The notes beneath the pieces are model-generated. The model was not told the DNA's origin, searched no databases, and was given only the letters and a program-made list of their open reading frames with translations. Of a DNA stretch of 64,000 nt, positions 35,318 to 44,197 are shown piece after piece. A program made the position numbers and the translations under genes. Source of the stretch: Gemmatimonadota bacterium (GTDB lineage: Bacteria; Gemmatimonadota; Gemmatimonadetes; Longimicrobiales; Gaopeijiaceae); contig JAJDXM010000017.1 of NCBI GenBank assembly GCA_022823225.1, positions 1-64,000 on the forward strand. Direction: 5' to 3'. Each line of letters opens with the position of its first letter. Position 1 is the stretch's first letter.

Positions 35318-36838
35318 TCAGGACGCCACGCGGCGGCCGCGCTCACATCGGTCGCATGAGCCGCAGTGTCGGCGCTCGGGCGTCTCCCCAAGATAACGCA
35401 ATAGCGCGACCCGCCGGCATCTTCGCGTCCTGCAGTACCGTTGCATGGCGCGCAAGCGGCCCAGCGCCTGACCACGCGCGGTCGTCAGCGGGGCGAGGTC
35501 GGGCGCTGCGCCCGTCAACTCCAGGAGCGGGCCCGAGACCGCCGGAGGACCCTCGGCTTCTCCATCCGGCCAGTTCTCGACCCATTCGGCCAGGACCGGG
35601 TCGAGCCTCAGCGCACCGGAACGATGCAGCCACTTGAGGTGGGGCACTCTCGCCGACCCGGGACCGATGAGCGCCTCGAGCGGAGAGGAGACGGCTCGCT
35701 TGCGCCCGGACCGAATCCTGCCCAGCAGCCGCAGAACCTCACTTGGCGCTGGACAGGAGCGCTCCAGGAAGGCTTCGGGCACCCTCCAGTCATCACGGTG
35801 GACGAAGCCGAGTGCGATCGACCCGGCTCCGTCCCGCCCGGCCCGCCCGGCTTCCTGGTAGTAGCTCTCCAGGGAACCCGGATAGGCATAGTGGAAGACC
35901 GCCCAGACGTCTCCCCTGTCGATTCCCATCCCGAATGCACAGGTCGCCACGACCACGTTCGATTCGCCCGTCATGAAGCGCCGCTGGACTCTCTGCCGCT
36001 CCTCCTTGGGGAGGGCCGCGTGGTATGCGTCGCCGACTACACCCTGCGTCGCGAGAGCGCGCCGTACGCCGACGACCAGGCGGCGCGTCGGCGCGTACAC
36101 GATGAGCGCCCGCTCCGCGCACTCGGCCGGCGCGCGCCGGACAATCCGCACCATGGCGCGGATGCGTTCGGACCCGGCTCGCCGGCGGGCGAGCAGCCAG
36201 CGAATGTTGGGGCGGTCGAAGGAGGTCACCACCCTGACCGGATCGGCCATGCCCAGCACCCGGACGATGTCGTTCCGCACCTTCGGGGTGGCCGTGGCGG
36301 TCACCGCGAGGACCGGCGCCCGCACGATGCGGCGGACGTCGCCGATGCGACGGAAGGCCGGTCTGAACTCGTGCCCCCACTCCGAGATGCAGTGCGCCTC
36401 GTCGATCGTCACGAGCGAAACGGGTGAGCTGCCGAGCAAGCGCCGGAGCCTTTCCGCCTCGAGGCGCTCAGGCGAACAGAAGAGGAGGTCCAGTTCACCC
36501 TGCGCGAGAGCGGCCTCGGTTCCGCGCTGCCCGGCGAGCGGGTCCTGCGAAGTCAGCGAAGCGGAGCGGAGCCCAAGGCGGCGCGCACGATCGACCTGGT
36601 CCTGCATGAGCGAGATGAGCGGGCTCACCACGAGGATCAGACCGTCGAGCATGAAGGCCGGCAGCTGGTAACACAGCGTCTTGCCCCCGCCCGTGGGCAG
36701 GACGCCGAGCGTGTCGCGGCCCGACAGCACTCCAGCGACGAGACGCTCCTGGCCCGGCCGAAAGCTGTCGAAACCGAACTTCTCCTTAAGAATCGCACGC
36801 GCGCGGGCGTGCGAGGCGGCGTCGGGTTGCGGTTTCAC
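35318..36838 (-). CDS. RecQ-family ATP-dependent DNA helicase
   Basis: This 3'-5' helicase acts in DNA repair and recombination. The 506-residue protein has Walker A LGVLPTGGGKTLCYQLPAF (about 45), Walker B DEAHCISEWGHEFRP (about 145), motif III AVTATATP, and motifs V-VI CAFGMGIDRGDVWAVFHY and QEAGRAGRDG. The C-terminus keeps a zinc-type cysteine set (RYCRTRRCRR ... HCGSCDRCERG). There is no HRDC domain and the winged-helix region is short, so it is a compact RecQ. The start is GTG 36838. Confidence 0.92.
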   Translation of the reverse strand: MKPQPDAASHARARAILKEKFGFDSFRPGQERLVAGVLSGRDTLGVLPTGGGKTLCYQLPAFMLDGLILVVSPLISLMQDQVDRARRLGLRSASLTSQDPLAGQRGTEAALAQGELDLLFCSPERLEAERLRRLLGSSPVSLVTIDEAHCISEWGHEFRPAFRRIGDVRRIVRAPVLAVTATATPKVRNDIVRVLGMADPVRVVTSFDRPNIRWLLARRRAGSERIRAMVRIVRRAPAECAERALIVYAPTRRLVVGVRRALATQGVVGDAYHAALPKEERQRVQRRFMTGESNVVVATCAFGMGIDRGDVWAVFHYAYPGSLESYYQEAGRAGRDGAGSIALGFVHRDDWRVPEAFLERSCPAPSEVLRLLGRIRSGRKRAVSSPLEALIGPGSARVPHLKWLHRSGALRLDPVLAEWVENWPDGEAEGPPAVSGPLLELTGAAPDLAPLTTARGQALGRLRAMQRYCRTRRCRRVALLRYLGETPERRHCGSCDRCERGRRVAS

Positions 36839-36895
36839 CCCGGACCGTGGCGGTGCCGCGCGGGCGCTGGAATGGCCGGATGCGCCCGATCCGCG

Positions 36896-37084
36896 TCAGC
36901 TTCGCCCGGGCAGGAAACGCAGGAGCAGACCGATCGCCAGAACTCCTATTCCACTCCACACAACCCACCGGAGCTCGAACCCGATGCCGGCAAGCGCCAG
37001 TGCGGCTCCCGCCCCGAACAGGCGCAGCTTCCAAAGCACAAGGGGATCATCGGACCTGGAACGATCTCGGGATGGCCGAAACAC
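36896..37084 (-). CDS. Small membrane protein, unknown
   Basis: This 62-residue protein has a basic N-terminus (RPSRDRSRS) and two hydrophobic segments (LRLFGAGAALALAGIGFEL and VVWSGIGVLAIGLLLRFLP), predicted to form a helical hairpin. I recognise no family. It lies between the enoyl-CoA hydratase and recQ on the same strand. Its coding status rests on the clean two-helix pattern. Confidence 0.5.
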   Translation of the reverse strand: MFRPSRDRSRSDDPLVLWKLRLFGAGAALALAGIGFELRWVVWSGIGVLAIGLLLRFLPGRS

Positions 37085-37148
37085 GGATCAGCCCTCGCGT
37101 CCATTCCGGTCGGACCCGGAGCGCGGCGCCGGCAACAGCACCATTTGG

Positions 37149-37925
37149 TCAGCCCCGGTGCCGCCGCCGAAGGAATTCCTCCACGCCCCGTCGGCAATCC
37201 TCGGTCATGCGTGCGAGCGCGTTCACCTCCGCCCCCCTTGCTATGGAGTCCTCGAAACCGACGCCGTCGAGACCATGAAAGAGCCGCTTGGCGAGCGCCA
37301 CCGCGGCGGGTGGCCGGGCGGCAAGGTCGGAAAGGTAATCGGCGGCGGCCGCCTCGAATCCGGATTCTTCGATGACCCGATTCACGAGACCGACGGAACC
37401 GGCCCGGGCTGCTCCGACCCGGTGGCCCTTCAGCAGAAGTTCCAGGGCGATCGATTCCCCCACCTTTCTGCGCAGAATGGACATGACCAGCGCGGGGACG
37501 AAGCCGAGATGTACTTCGGGGTATCCGAACACCGCATCCTGGCGTGCAATGACCAGGTCGCAGGCCGTGGCCAGCCCGCACCCGCCTCCCAGGGCCCGTC
37601 CGGCCACCACGGCGACCACCGGGCGCGGCAGGCGGCGGATCCGGACGAAGAGCTCTCCCAGCCGCATCGCGTCGGCCAGTCCCGCCTCCGGCCCCAGGGC
37701 CTGCGAGGCCGCGAGTTCGCCCAGGTCGGCGCCCGCGCAGAAATCGGGGCCCTCCCCCCGGATCGCCACGACCCGAACGCCGGGATCCCGGCTGGCGTCC
37801 TCGAGGCTCCGAGACAGCTGACGGACCATTTCGGCCGAGAGCGCGTTGCGCTTCCCGGGGCGGTTGAGCGCGAGGGTCCTTACGCCGTCCGCAGCATCCC
37901 GGCGCACCACCAGCGCCTCGCTCAT
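37149..37925 (-). CDS. Enoyl-CoA hydratase/isomerase (methylglutaconyl-CoA hydratase-like)
   Basis: This crotonase-fold protein has 258 residues. LNRPGKRNALSAEMVRQLS, PDFCAGADLGELAAS and GRALGGGCGLATACDLVIA form the acyl-CoA pocket. The GYPEVHLGFVPALVMSILRR segment replaces the GTGGTQ of typical hydratases and is characteristic of LiuC/AuH-like enzymes (methylglutaconyl-CoA hydratase of leucine degradation). Its start overlaps the AtuA-like gene stop (ATGA). The context with a carboxyltransferase and an acyl-CoA dehydrogenase supports the leucine or terpenoid role; the substrate remains inferred. Confidence 0.85.
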   Translation of the reverse strand: MSEALVVRRDAADGVRTLALNRPGKRNALSAEMVRQLSRSLEDASRDPGVRVVAIRGEGPDFCAGADLGELAASQALGPEAGLADAMRLGELFVRIRRLPRPVVAVVAGRALGGGCGLATACDLVIARQDAVFGYPEVHLGFVPALVMSILRRKVGESIALELLLKGHRVGAARAGSVGLVNRVIEESGFEAAAADYLSDLAARPPAAVALAKRLFHGLDGVGFEDSIARGAEVNALARMTEDCRRGVEEFLRRRHRG

Positions 37926-38305
37926 GGGCCGCGCCGGCCGCGGTTCGGCGGGATTCGCCCCCTGCCCCTGACGCGCCGGGCGACCGCATCGCTCACCTCC
38001 ACCTCCATGCGCAGCAGCGCGGTGCTGAAGACCTTGCCCTGGGCGTCGGTCATGAGCGACACCGTCCCGCCGCCGTCGAGGGCCCCGTGCAGGAGGAAGT
38101 TGACGGCGTGAAGGTTGTCGAGCCGGAAACGCTCCACCGGGCCCTTCACCATGTCCCCGAAATGGCGTTTGACGCGCGCAGCGGTCACCTGCTCCAGAAT
38201 CAGTGGATAGTCCTCCTCCTCGTAGGCAATCACACCCACGTTCGCCGTGTCGCCCTTGTCGCCCGAGCGTGCGTGTGCGAGCCGCAGGAGCTCGACCCTA
38301 GGCAC
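37922..38305 (-). CDS. AtuA-like ferredoxin-fold protein
   Basis: This 127-residue protein is the small partner often found fused to or beside AtuA. The signature is RLAHARSGDKGDTANVGVIA at residues 8-27, followed by the VKGPVERFRLDNLHAVNFLL segment. The last ~20 residues are Arg-rich. It sits between the AtuA gene (74-nt gap) and the hydratase. Function is unknown; the conserved pairing suggests they act as one complex. Confidence 0.8.
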   Translation of the reverse strand: MPRVELLRLAHARSGDKGDTANVGVIAYEEEDYPLILEQVTAARVKRHFGDMVKGPVERFRLDNLHAVNFLLHGALDGGGTVSLMTDAQGKVFSTALLRMEVEVSDAVARRVRGRGRIPPNRGRRGP

Positions 38306-38379
38306 CGGCAGGCCCCGGGACCGTCCGTGACCGATCGACCGCTGTGCCGCCCTTCGGCAGTCTCTTCATCCGTCCTCCT

Positions 38380-39774
38380 TCATACCTCCACAAGGTCGAC
38401 GCAAATGTGCGGCTCGACAACCGAGCGGTCGATCAGCGCGGGCCAGTAGCCGACGACTTCCTGTACCCTCGGACGTCCGCCGGCAAAACCTGTCACCGAC
38501 GGGGGACCGGTAAGCACGAGCGGCGCGATCTCGCGAGCGAACCGTTCAACCGCGTGCCTGTCGCCGCTCCGGACCGCTACCCGCAGCTGCACTTCCGGGA
38601 GGTCGCCGGGAACCGGACCCGCCAGCTTCCCATGGGTCGAGTCCCACCCCACAAGTTCGACCCGGACGCGGTCGAACTCCAGTCCCAGCCGGTCGAGGCG
38701 GCGCCTGAGGATTCCGGCCGCGGCGCGAGCCTTCGCCGCGGCGTCCGGCCAGGCGTAGACCAGCGTCCCCACCGCCTTGTATCCCGCTGAATAGGCAATC
38801 GACACCTTGAGCGACGAGGTGGGCGGGGTGCCGCGGATGCCGTCTACCGCGACCCTGTCGTTCCCCTGGTCCGAAAGGCGGATGGTGGTGAAATCGGCGG
38901 TCACGTCCGGGGTGATGTAGGTCCGGGGGTCGCCCATTTCGTAGAGGATCTGCTCCTTGACCGTGCGCAAGGTGACCGCGCCACCGAGTTCGGGGTGCTT
39001 GGTGACGACGAACGTCCCGTCCGGACCTGCTTCGACAATCGGGAATCCGACCTCGGTCAGATCGGGGATCGCCCACCACTCGGCCAGACAGTTGCCTCCG
39101 CTGGCCTGAGCGCCGCACTCGTTGATGTGTCCCGCAACCACCCCGGCGGCCAGCCGGTCCCAGGCGTCCCACGGCCATCCGAACTCGTGGGCCATCGGCG
39201 CGTAGGTCAGTGCGGTGTCGGTGGAACGGCCGGTCAATACGACCAGCGCTCCCCCGCGCAGCGCCCGGACGATCGGGCGCGCACCAAGGTACACGTTGGC
39301 GCTCAGCACCTCGTCGCGGACCGATTCCAGGGGCTCCCCCGTGTCCATGTTCGAGAGCGGGTGCCCCGTCGCCAGCAGACCGTCCAGTCGCCCCATGAGG
39401 TCGTCACCGGTCACAACGCCGATCCGGGCGCGTCCCGCCATGCCTGCTCGCCGGCCTGCCGCGGCCAGAGCCCGCGCGCACTCTGCGGGGTTCACGCCAC
39501 CCGCGTTCGTCACCACCCGGATGCGGCGATTCGCACACGCCGGAAAGATCCGCTCCATGAGCGGAACGAAGTCCCTCGCGTAGCCGGCACGCGCATCTCG
39601 CGAGTGCTGTTTCTGCATGATGGACATGGTGACTTCGGCCAGATAGTCCAGCATCAGGTAGTCGATCGGCCCCGCCTCGACCTGGCGCACCGGCGCTTCG
39701 AGATCATCGCCCCAGAATCCCTGGCCGCTCGCGATCCGGACGAGGCCGCTTCCGCCTGCCACGGCCCCGCTCAC
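38380..39774 (-). CDS. AtuA family (DUF1446) acyclic terpene utilisation protein
   Basis: This 464-residue DUF1446 protein is related to AtuA, which is needed for citronellol/geraniol catabolism in Pseudomonas; its reaction is unknown. Visible landmarks are VRIASGQGFWGDDLEAPVRQ at the N-terminus, PIDYLMLDYLAEVTMSIMQK, the RVVTNAGGVNPAECA stretch, GRSTDTALTYAPM, and AGHINECGAQASGGNC. Its start overlaps the stop of the carboxyltransferase gene (ATGA-type), so the two are translationally coupled. Confidence 0.88.
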   Translation of the reverse strand: MSGAVAGGSGLVRIASGQGFWGDDLEAPVRQVEAGPIDYLMLDYLAEVTMSIMQKQHSRDARAGYARDFVPLMERIFPACANRRIRVVTNAGGVNPAECARALAAAGRRAGMAGRARIGVVTGDDLMGRLDGLLATGHPLSNMDTGEPLESVRDEVLSANVYLGARPIVRALRGGALVVLTGRSTDTALTYAPMAHEFGWPWDAWDRLAAGVVAGHINECGAQASGGNCLAEWWAIPDLTEVGFPIVEAGPDGTFVVTKHPELGGAVTLRTVKEQILYEMGDPRTYITPDVTADFTTIRLSDQGNDRVAVDGIRGTPPTSSLKVSIAYSAGYKAVGTLVYAWPDAAAKARAAAGILRRRLDRLGLEFDRVRVELVGWDSTHGKLAGPVPGDLPEVQLRVAVRSGDRHAVERFAREIAPLVLTGPPSVTGFAGGRPRVQEVVGYWPALIDRSVVEPHICVDLVEV

Positions 39775-41375
39775 TCCACCAGTCCCGATGGGAGGACGAA
39801 CGCGCCCAGGTGCGGCCCCGGGTTGTTCAGCGCCGCCCGGAGCAGCAGCCCAAGGGCTCCTGGCAGCTCCTCCGGAAGCATCACGGCATCCACGAAGCCG
39901 CGGGCGGCGGCGAAGTTGGCGTCCAGCTGGCGGTCGTACTCTTCCCGGACCTTCTCCATCCGCGCCTTCATGGTCTCGTCAGGCTGTTCCCCCTTCGCCT
40001 CGAGTTGCTCCAGCTGCCGCCCAAAGAGGGCGACCACCGCGCTTTCGCCCTCCATGACCCCCATTCGCCCCGTGGGAAGGGTGAGAATGAAGTCGGGATC
40101 GAACCCCTGGCCCGCCATGGCGTAGTATCCGGCACCCGAGGCGTGGTTGAGCGTGAGCACGATCTTGGGCACGATGGCGGTCGCCATCGCCTCGACGAAA
40201 CGGGCACCTGCCCGGATGATGCCGCTCTGTTCGGCCTCGGGCCCAACCATGAACCCGGACACATCCTGCACAAAGAGAATCGGGGTCCCCCGCCGGTTCA
40301 TGGTGTCGATGAAGTAGGCCGCCTTCTCGGCCGACTCCGTGTAGAGAATGCCGCCGAAGCGCGGAGGGCTGCCGCCCGGGCCCTTCACCATCCGGCGCCG
40401 GTTTGCGATCACGCCCACCGTGATGCCCGCGATGCGAGCCGTGCCGCAAATGATTTCGGGTGCATGCTCCGCCTGGAATTCGCGCAACCCGCCGCCATCA
40501 AGCAGGGCCTCCAGCACGGCCACCATGTCATAGGGATGCCGATGGTCGTCCGGCAACAGTTCATAGAGGTCGGTCGGCGGCCGGGCCGGAGGCACGGCCC
40601 CTTCTCCCACGGCTGGCAGCTCCACCCGGGCGGCGGGCAGGCCCGCCACCAACTCCCTCAGACGCCGGATGCACTCCTCGTCGTCGGCAACCCGGTAGTG
40701 GGCCACGCCGCTGATGCCGGTGTGGACCGCGGCTCCGCCAAGCTCCTCCCTGCCCACGCTCTGTCCCGTGGCCCCCTTTACCAGGTTGGGTCCGCCCAGC
40801 CCCATGAAGCTGGTTCCGTCCACCATGAGGATCACATCGGAGAGCGCGGGGAGGTAGGCACCGCCGGCGATGCAGGGCCCCATCACTGCCGCGAACTGGG
40901 GAACCCTCAGGTAGCGGCGCATCACGGAGTTGTAGTAGAAGATCCTCGCGGCGCCGTACTGGCCCGGAAAGACGCCACCCTGATGGGGAAGGTTCACCCC
41001 TGCCGAATCCACCAGGTAGATGATGGGGATGCGGCAGCGCATCGCGATCTCCTGCGCCCGGAGGATCTTGCGGATCGTCTCGGGCCACCAGGATCCCGCC
41101 TTGACGGTGGCGTCGTTCGCGACCACCACGACCTCCCGCCGCTCCACCATCCCCACCCCGGTCACGACACCGGCACCGGGCGCCTGGCCCTCGTAGAGGT
41201 CGTGAGCCATCAGAAGGCCGACCTCCACCCAGTCCGCGCCCTTGTCCAGCAGGAGTTGCAGTCTGTCCCGCGCGGTCAGCTTGCCGCGGTCTCTCTCCCT
41301 CTGGATTCTGGCAGTCCCCCCACCCAGTCTGAGCCTCCTGCGGAGGGTCTCCAGCTCACGCGCCCGCTCTCCCAT
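39771..41375 (-). CDS. Acyl-CoA carboxylase carboxyltransferase (MCC beta-like)
   Basis: This is the carboxyltransferase subunit of a biotin-dependent acyl-CoA carboxylase, most like methylcrotonyl-CoA or geranyl-CoA carboxylase beta. The ~534 residues begin at ATG 41375 (a GTG at 41447 adds poorly conserved residues). MCC-type motifs are RDRLQLLLDKGADWVEVG, AGGAYLPALSDVILMVDG, FMGLGGPNLVKGATGQ, and GGILYTESAEKAAYFID in the acyl-CoA site. No biotin-carboxylase/biotin-carrier subunit gene is present in the window. The gene lies between the B12-binding protein and AtuA. Confidence 0.88.
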   Translation of the reverse strand: MGERARELETLRRRLRLGGGTARIQRERDRGKLTARDRLQLLLDKGADWVEVGLLMAHDLYEGQAPGAGVVTGVGMVERREVVVVANDATVKAGSWWPETIRKILRAQEIAMRCRIPIIYLVDSAGVNLPHQGGVFPGQYGAARIFYYNSVMRRYLRVPQFAAVMGPCIAGGAYLPALSDVILMVDGTSFMGLGGPNLVKGATGQSVGREELGGAAVHTGISGVAHYRVADDEECIRRLRELVAGLPAARVELPAVGEGAVPPARPPTDLYELLPDDHRHPYDMVAVLEALLDGGGLREFQAEHAPEIICGTARIAGITVGVIANRRRMVKGPGGSPPRFGGILYTESAEKAAYFIDTMNRRGTPILFVQDVSGFMVGPEAEQSGIIRAGARFVEAMATAIVPKIVLTLNHASGAGYYAMAGQGFDPDFILTLPTGRMGVMEGESAVVALFGRQLEQLEAKGEQPDETMKARMEKVREEYDRQLDANFAAARGFVDAVMLPEELPGALGLLLRAALNNPGPHLGAFVLPSGLVE

Positions 41376-41429
41376 GCGGCCCGGTCGCGGTGGGGGGTCC
41401 GGGGGTCTCTCCACCGAACGCCTAGCGGC

Positions 41430-41449
41430 CCGTGGAAGATCTTCCACGG
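41430..41449. repeat. Perfect 20-bp palindrome before the carboxyltransferase gene
   Basis: CCGTGGAAGATCTTCCACGG is its own reverse complement over all 20 positions. It lies 4 nt beyond the stop of the B12-binding gene and 54 bp before the carboxyltransferase ATG. It could be a dimeric repressor operator or form a loopless hairpin in RNA. Chance occurrence of a 20-bp perfect palindrome is low. Confidence 0.5.
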
Positions 41450-41453
41450 AACA

Positions 41454-41873
41454 CTAGTACGGGTCCTCGCGCCCGGCGAACCATTCACGAATGTACTCGA
41501 CCGCCTCGCCCGTCGTGGTGCCGGGTCCGAAAACGCGTCCGACACCGACCTCGGCCAGAGACGCGGCGTCCTCGCCGGGAATGATCCCGCCACCGGTGAG
41601 CAGCACATGCCGGAGCCCTTCGCTGTCGAGCAGTTCACGCACCCGCGGAAAGAGCGTCATGTGAGCTCCTGACAGCACCGACATGGCCACCACGTCCACA
41701 TCCTCCTGGGAGGCGGCCGCGGCCACCATCTCCGGGGTCTGGTGCAGACCGGTGTAGATCACCTCGAAGCCGGCGTCGCGAAACGCGGCCGCGATCACCT
41801 TGGCCCCCCGATCGTGTCCGTCCAGACCGGGCTTCGCCACCAGCACGCGAATCCTCCTGTCGGCAAGGGGCAT
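41454..41873 (-). CDS. Free-standing cobalamin (B12)-binding domain protein
   Basis: This 139-residue protein is homologous to the C-terminal B12-binding domain of methylmalonyl-CoA mutase. The DxHxxG cobalamin histidine is in [17 protein letters not shown] (residues about 14-28). The Rossmann-like [13 protein letters not shown] and the [17 protein letters not shown] segments follow. ATG 41873 has a strong GGAGGAG. No mutase large subunit is present in the window, so its partner must be elsewhere. Its position before the carboxyltransferase gene suggests propionyl/methylmalonyl-type chemistry (inference). Confidence 0.88.
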   Translation of the reverse strand: MPLADRRIRVLVAKPGLDGHDRGAKVIAAAFRDAGFEVIYTGLHQTPEMVAAAASQEDVDVVAMSVLSGAHMTLFPRVRELLDSEGLRHVLLTGGGIIPGEDAASLAEVGVGRVFGPGTTTGEAVEYIREWFAGREDPY

Positions 41874-41984
41874 CGGAATCTCCTCCAGTGGTGGCCGGTG
41901 GATGATCTGACAGTGAGAGTGGGCACGGCGGGGAACACCCGCACGCGGTCCCGACAGCAAGATACCGCCGGTTGTGGGCGCGGC

Positions 41985-42713
41985 TCAAGCCAGCTCGAAA
42001 CCGCTCTCCTCGAGTTCCTGGCCTCCCCGGCTCTCGGCCTCATCCACGATCTGGCCATCGAAGAGATGGACCGTGCGCTCGGCGGCGTGGGCGTAGCGCG
42101 GATCGTGGGTGACCATGCAGATCGTCGCCCCTTCTCCGTGGAGTTCCTGCAGAAGCCCCATGACCGCCCGGCCGTTCTTCGAGTCCAGGTTGCCCGTCGG
42201 CTCGTCCGCCAGCAGGATGAGCGGTCGCCCCACGATTGCCCGTGCGACCGCGACCCTCTGTTGCTGGCCGCCCGACAACTGCGCCGGATAGTGGCCCATC
42301 CGGTGCGCCATGCCGACGCGGTCGAGGGCCGACTGCACGCTCTCACGGCGCTCGGCACCGGGGATGCCGCGATAGGCGAGCGGCAGCTCCACGTTCTCGA
42401 AGACCGTGAGGTCCCCGATCAGGTTGAATGCCTGGAAGATGAAACCGATCGACCGGTTGCGTATCCGGGCCCGCTCGGGCGCGGAGAGCTGCTCGACCGC
42501 CTTGCCGTTGAGAAGGTACTGGCCGCCGGTGGGTGCATCCAGGAGCCCCAGGATCGACAGCAGGGTCGTCTTTCCGCAGCCCGAGGGGCCGGCGATCGAG
42601 ACGAATTCCCCCGCCCCAACGCACAGGGTGATGTTGGAGAGTGCATGGGTCTCCACCTCGTTCGCGTAGAACACCTTGCTGAGCTTGTTGAGCGATATGA
42701 GCGATGGAGTCAT
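41985..42713 (-). CDS. ABC transporter ATP-binding protein (LolD/MacB-type)
   Basis: This 242-residue ATPase is of the MacB/LolD/FtsE group. Walker A is AGPSGCGKTTLLSILGLL (about 40-57). The Q-loop is IGFIFQAFNLIGDLTVFENV, the signature LSGGQQQRVAVARAIVGRP (about 148-166) and Walker B LILLADEPTGNLDSKNG, followed by the H-loop THDPRYA. ATG 42713 has GAGG 6 nt upstream. No permease or periplasmic partner lies next to it. It probably powers a lipoprotein release or export system whose membrane part is elsewhere. Confidence 0.9.
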   Translation of the reverse strand: MTPSLISLNKLSKVFYANEVETHALSNITLCVGAGEFVSIAGPSGCGKTTLLSILGLLDAPTGGQYLLNGKAVEQLSAPERARIRNRSIGFIFQAFNLIGDLTVFENVELPLAYRGIPGAERRESVQSALDRVGMAHRMGHYPAQLSGGQQQRVAVARAIVGRPLILLADEPTGNLDSKNGRAVMGLLQELHGEGATICMVTHDPRYAHAAERTVHLFDGQIVDEAESRGGQELEESGFELA

Positions 42714-43211
42714 GCCGACCTCGTTCGGTTTCGCACCAGATGCCTGGATAATACTAGCGAGGTCACCGGAGTCGCGTACAGCGAACTCGCCCGCTTGCCC
42801 CGGCCGGATCGCACGTGTCACCACCCGCCATCCCAACCTCCAGTCCGCGGACCCGACCGGGGCCGGTCCGACACTTCGGCCGACCGTACTTCCTACGAAA
42901 GAACCGTGCCACCGCTGTCGCCGCCGGCGTTTGTGATTGCTTCGCAGCAACTTGAAGGAGTCCCGGCACTCTCCCTCCCGCGACACTCGTGACCGTTTTG
43001 CGACATCGGGGTGTCCGAAACCGAACATCCCGGCCCGGACCATCCGGATCACGGGGACGGCGTCGGCGACCGGTCGTCGATGGACTCAGGCGCCGATCGC
43101 TTCCCTGCCCGACCGGCGTTGCCTCGGGGGGCGACTATGGCCAGACTTCCACATGCCGTACCCGACTGGTTCCGCCCTCCCTCCGGCCCCGCAGTCCGTG
43201 GATACACCCCC
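42714..43211. other. 498-bp divergent intergenic region
   Basis: This lies between the leftward ABC ATPase gene and the rightward murB gene. A possible -10 for the ATPase (TATTAT, minus strand, 42753-42748) sits 35 bp before its start, without a convincing -35. The open frame running into murB from 43011 is Pro/Gly/Asp-rich and not conserved. I see no other gene or RNA in the region. Confidence 0.3.
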
Positions 43212-44162
43212 GTGAGTCTCGTCGAACCATCTCTCCTGAGGCGTTACGCGGAGCTTGTCGGTTCGGACAGAGTCCGTTGGGACGTGCCGCTGGCCCCGCA
43301 TACGACCTTCGGAATCGGCGGACCCGCGGATCTCTTCCACCGGGCCGGCACCCCCGACGAATTCTGCCAGGCGGTCGGCACCGCAAGGGAACTCGGAATC
43401 CCGTGCTTCGTGCTGGGGCGCGGCGCCAACATCCTGGTTGGCGACCGGGGCTTCCGGGGGGTCGTGGTGCGTTGCGGCATCTCCACGGTGGAGTTCCTGC
43501 CCGAAGGCGGCGTAGTGGCGGGTGCGGGGCTGGACACCTTCCCCGACCTGATCAATGCGACGGTGGCGCGCGGACTCGGCGGACTCCACCACTTCGTCGG
43601 GATCCCCAGCACGGTCGGGGGTGCGGTGTGGCAGAACCTGCACTTCCTCTCCCCCGCTCCGGAACGTGAACGGACCATGTTCTGGGAAGAGTTCATGGAG
43701 AGCGCCACGGTTCTGACTCCGGAGGGCGAACTGCGACGGGTTCCCGCGAGCTATTTTCGCTTCGGGTACGACTACAGCATCATTCACGACACGGGAGACC
43801 TCGTTCTGGACGTGCTCCTGAGGCTTCAGCCGACGCCAGCGGAAGAACTGAGAAGGGTGATGCGCGAAAACCTCGCGTGGCGCGACGAGAGCCATCCGGA
43901 TCTGTGGCTCTACCCGTGCGTCGGATCCATCTTCAAGAAGATCCAGGGGATCGGCGCCGGCCGTCTGATTGACGAGTGCGGCCTGAAGGGACACGTCCAC
44001 GGCGCCGCCGGGATCTTCCACAAGCATGCCAACATCATCGTCAACCACGGCGGCGCGACGGCTGTGGAGGTGCTCGCTCTGATCGATCTGGCACGCGGCA
44101 CGGTGGCCCGTGAGACGGGCTACGAGCTGGAGGTGGAGATCTCGCTGGTCGGCGAGTTCTGA
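43212..44162 (+). CDS. murB: UDP-N-acetylmuramate dehydrogenase
   Basis: This FAD enzyme reduces UDP-GlcNAc-enolpyruvate to UDP-MurNAc in peptidoglycan synthesis. FAD-domain motifs are PLAPHTTFGIGGPADLF (about 25), LGRGANILVGDRGFRG (about 65) and the VGIPSTVGGAVWQN loop (about 135). The serine proton donor region is CVGSIFKKIQG and the C-terminal substrate domain has HKHANIIVNHGGATA. I chose GTG 43212 (316 aa), the usual length; an ATG at 43011 would add 67 unconserved residues. It stands alone, not in a mur cluster, so its spacing from dcw genes is notable. Confidence 0.88.
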   Translation: MSLVEPSLLRRYAELVGSDRVRWDVPLAPHTTFGIGGPADLFHRAGTPDEFCQAVGTARELGIPCFVLGRGANILVGDRGFRGVVVRCGISTVEFLPEGGVVAGAGLDTFPDLINATVARGLGGLHHFVGIPSTVGGAVWQNLHFLSPAPERERTMFWEEFMESATVLTPEGELRRVPASYFRFGYDYSIIHDTGDLVLDVLLRLQPTPAEELRRVMRENLAWRDESHPDLWLYPCVGSIFKKIQGIGAGRLIDECGLKGHVHGAAGIFHKHANIIVNHGGATAVEVLALIDLARGTVARETGYELEVEISLVGEF

Positions 44163-44197
44163 CGGGACCGGCGCGCGCGTATCGACCCGACGGGCCG

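Noticed and set aside
43011-43211. Upstream extension of murB from ATG 43011
   Set aside because: The added 67 residues are Pro/Asp/Gly-rich and unlike any MurB N-terminus; the conserved sequence begins after GTG 43212.
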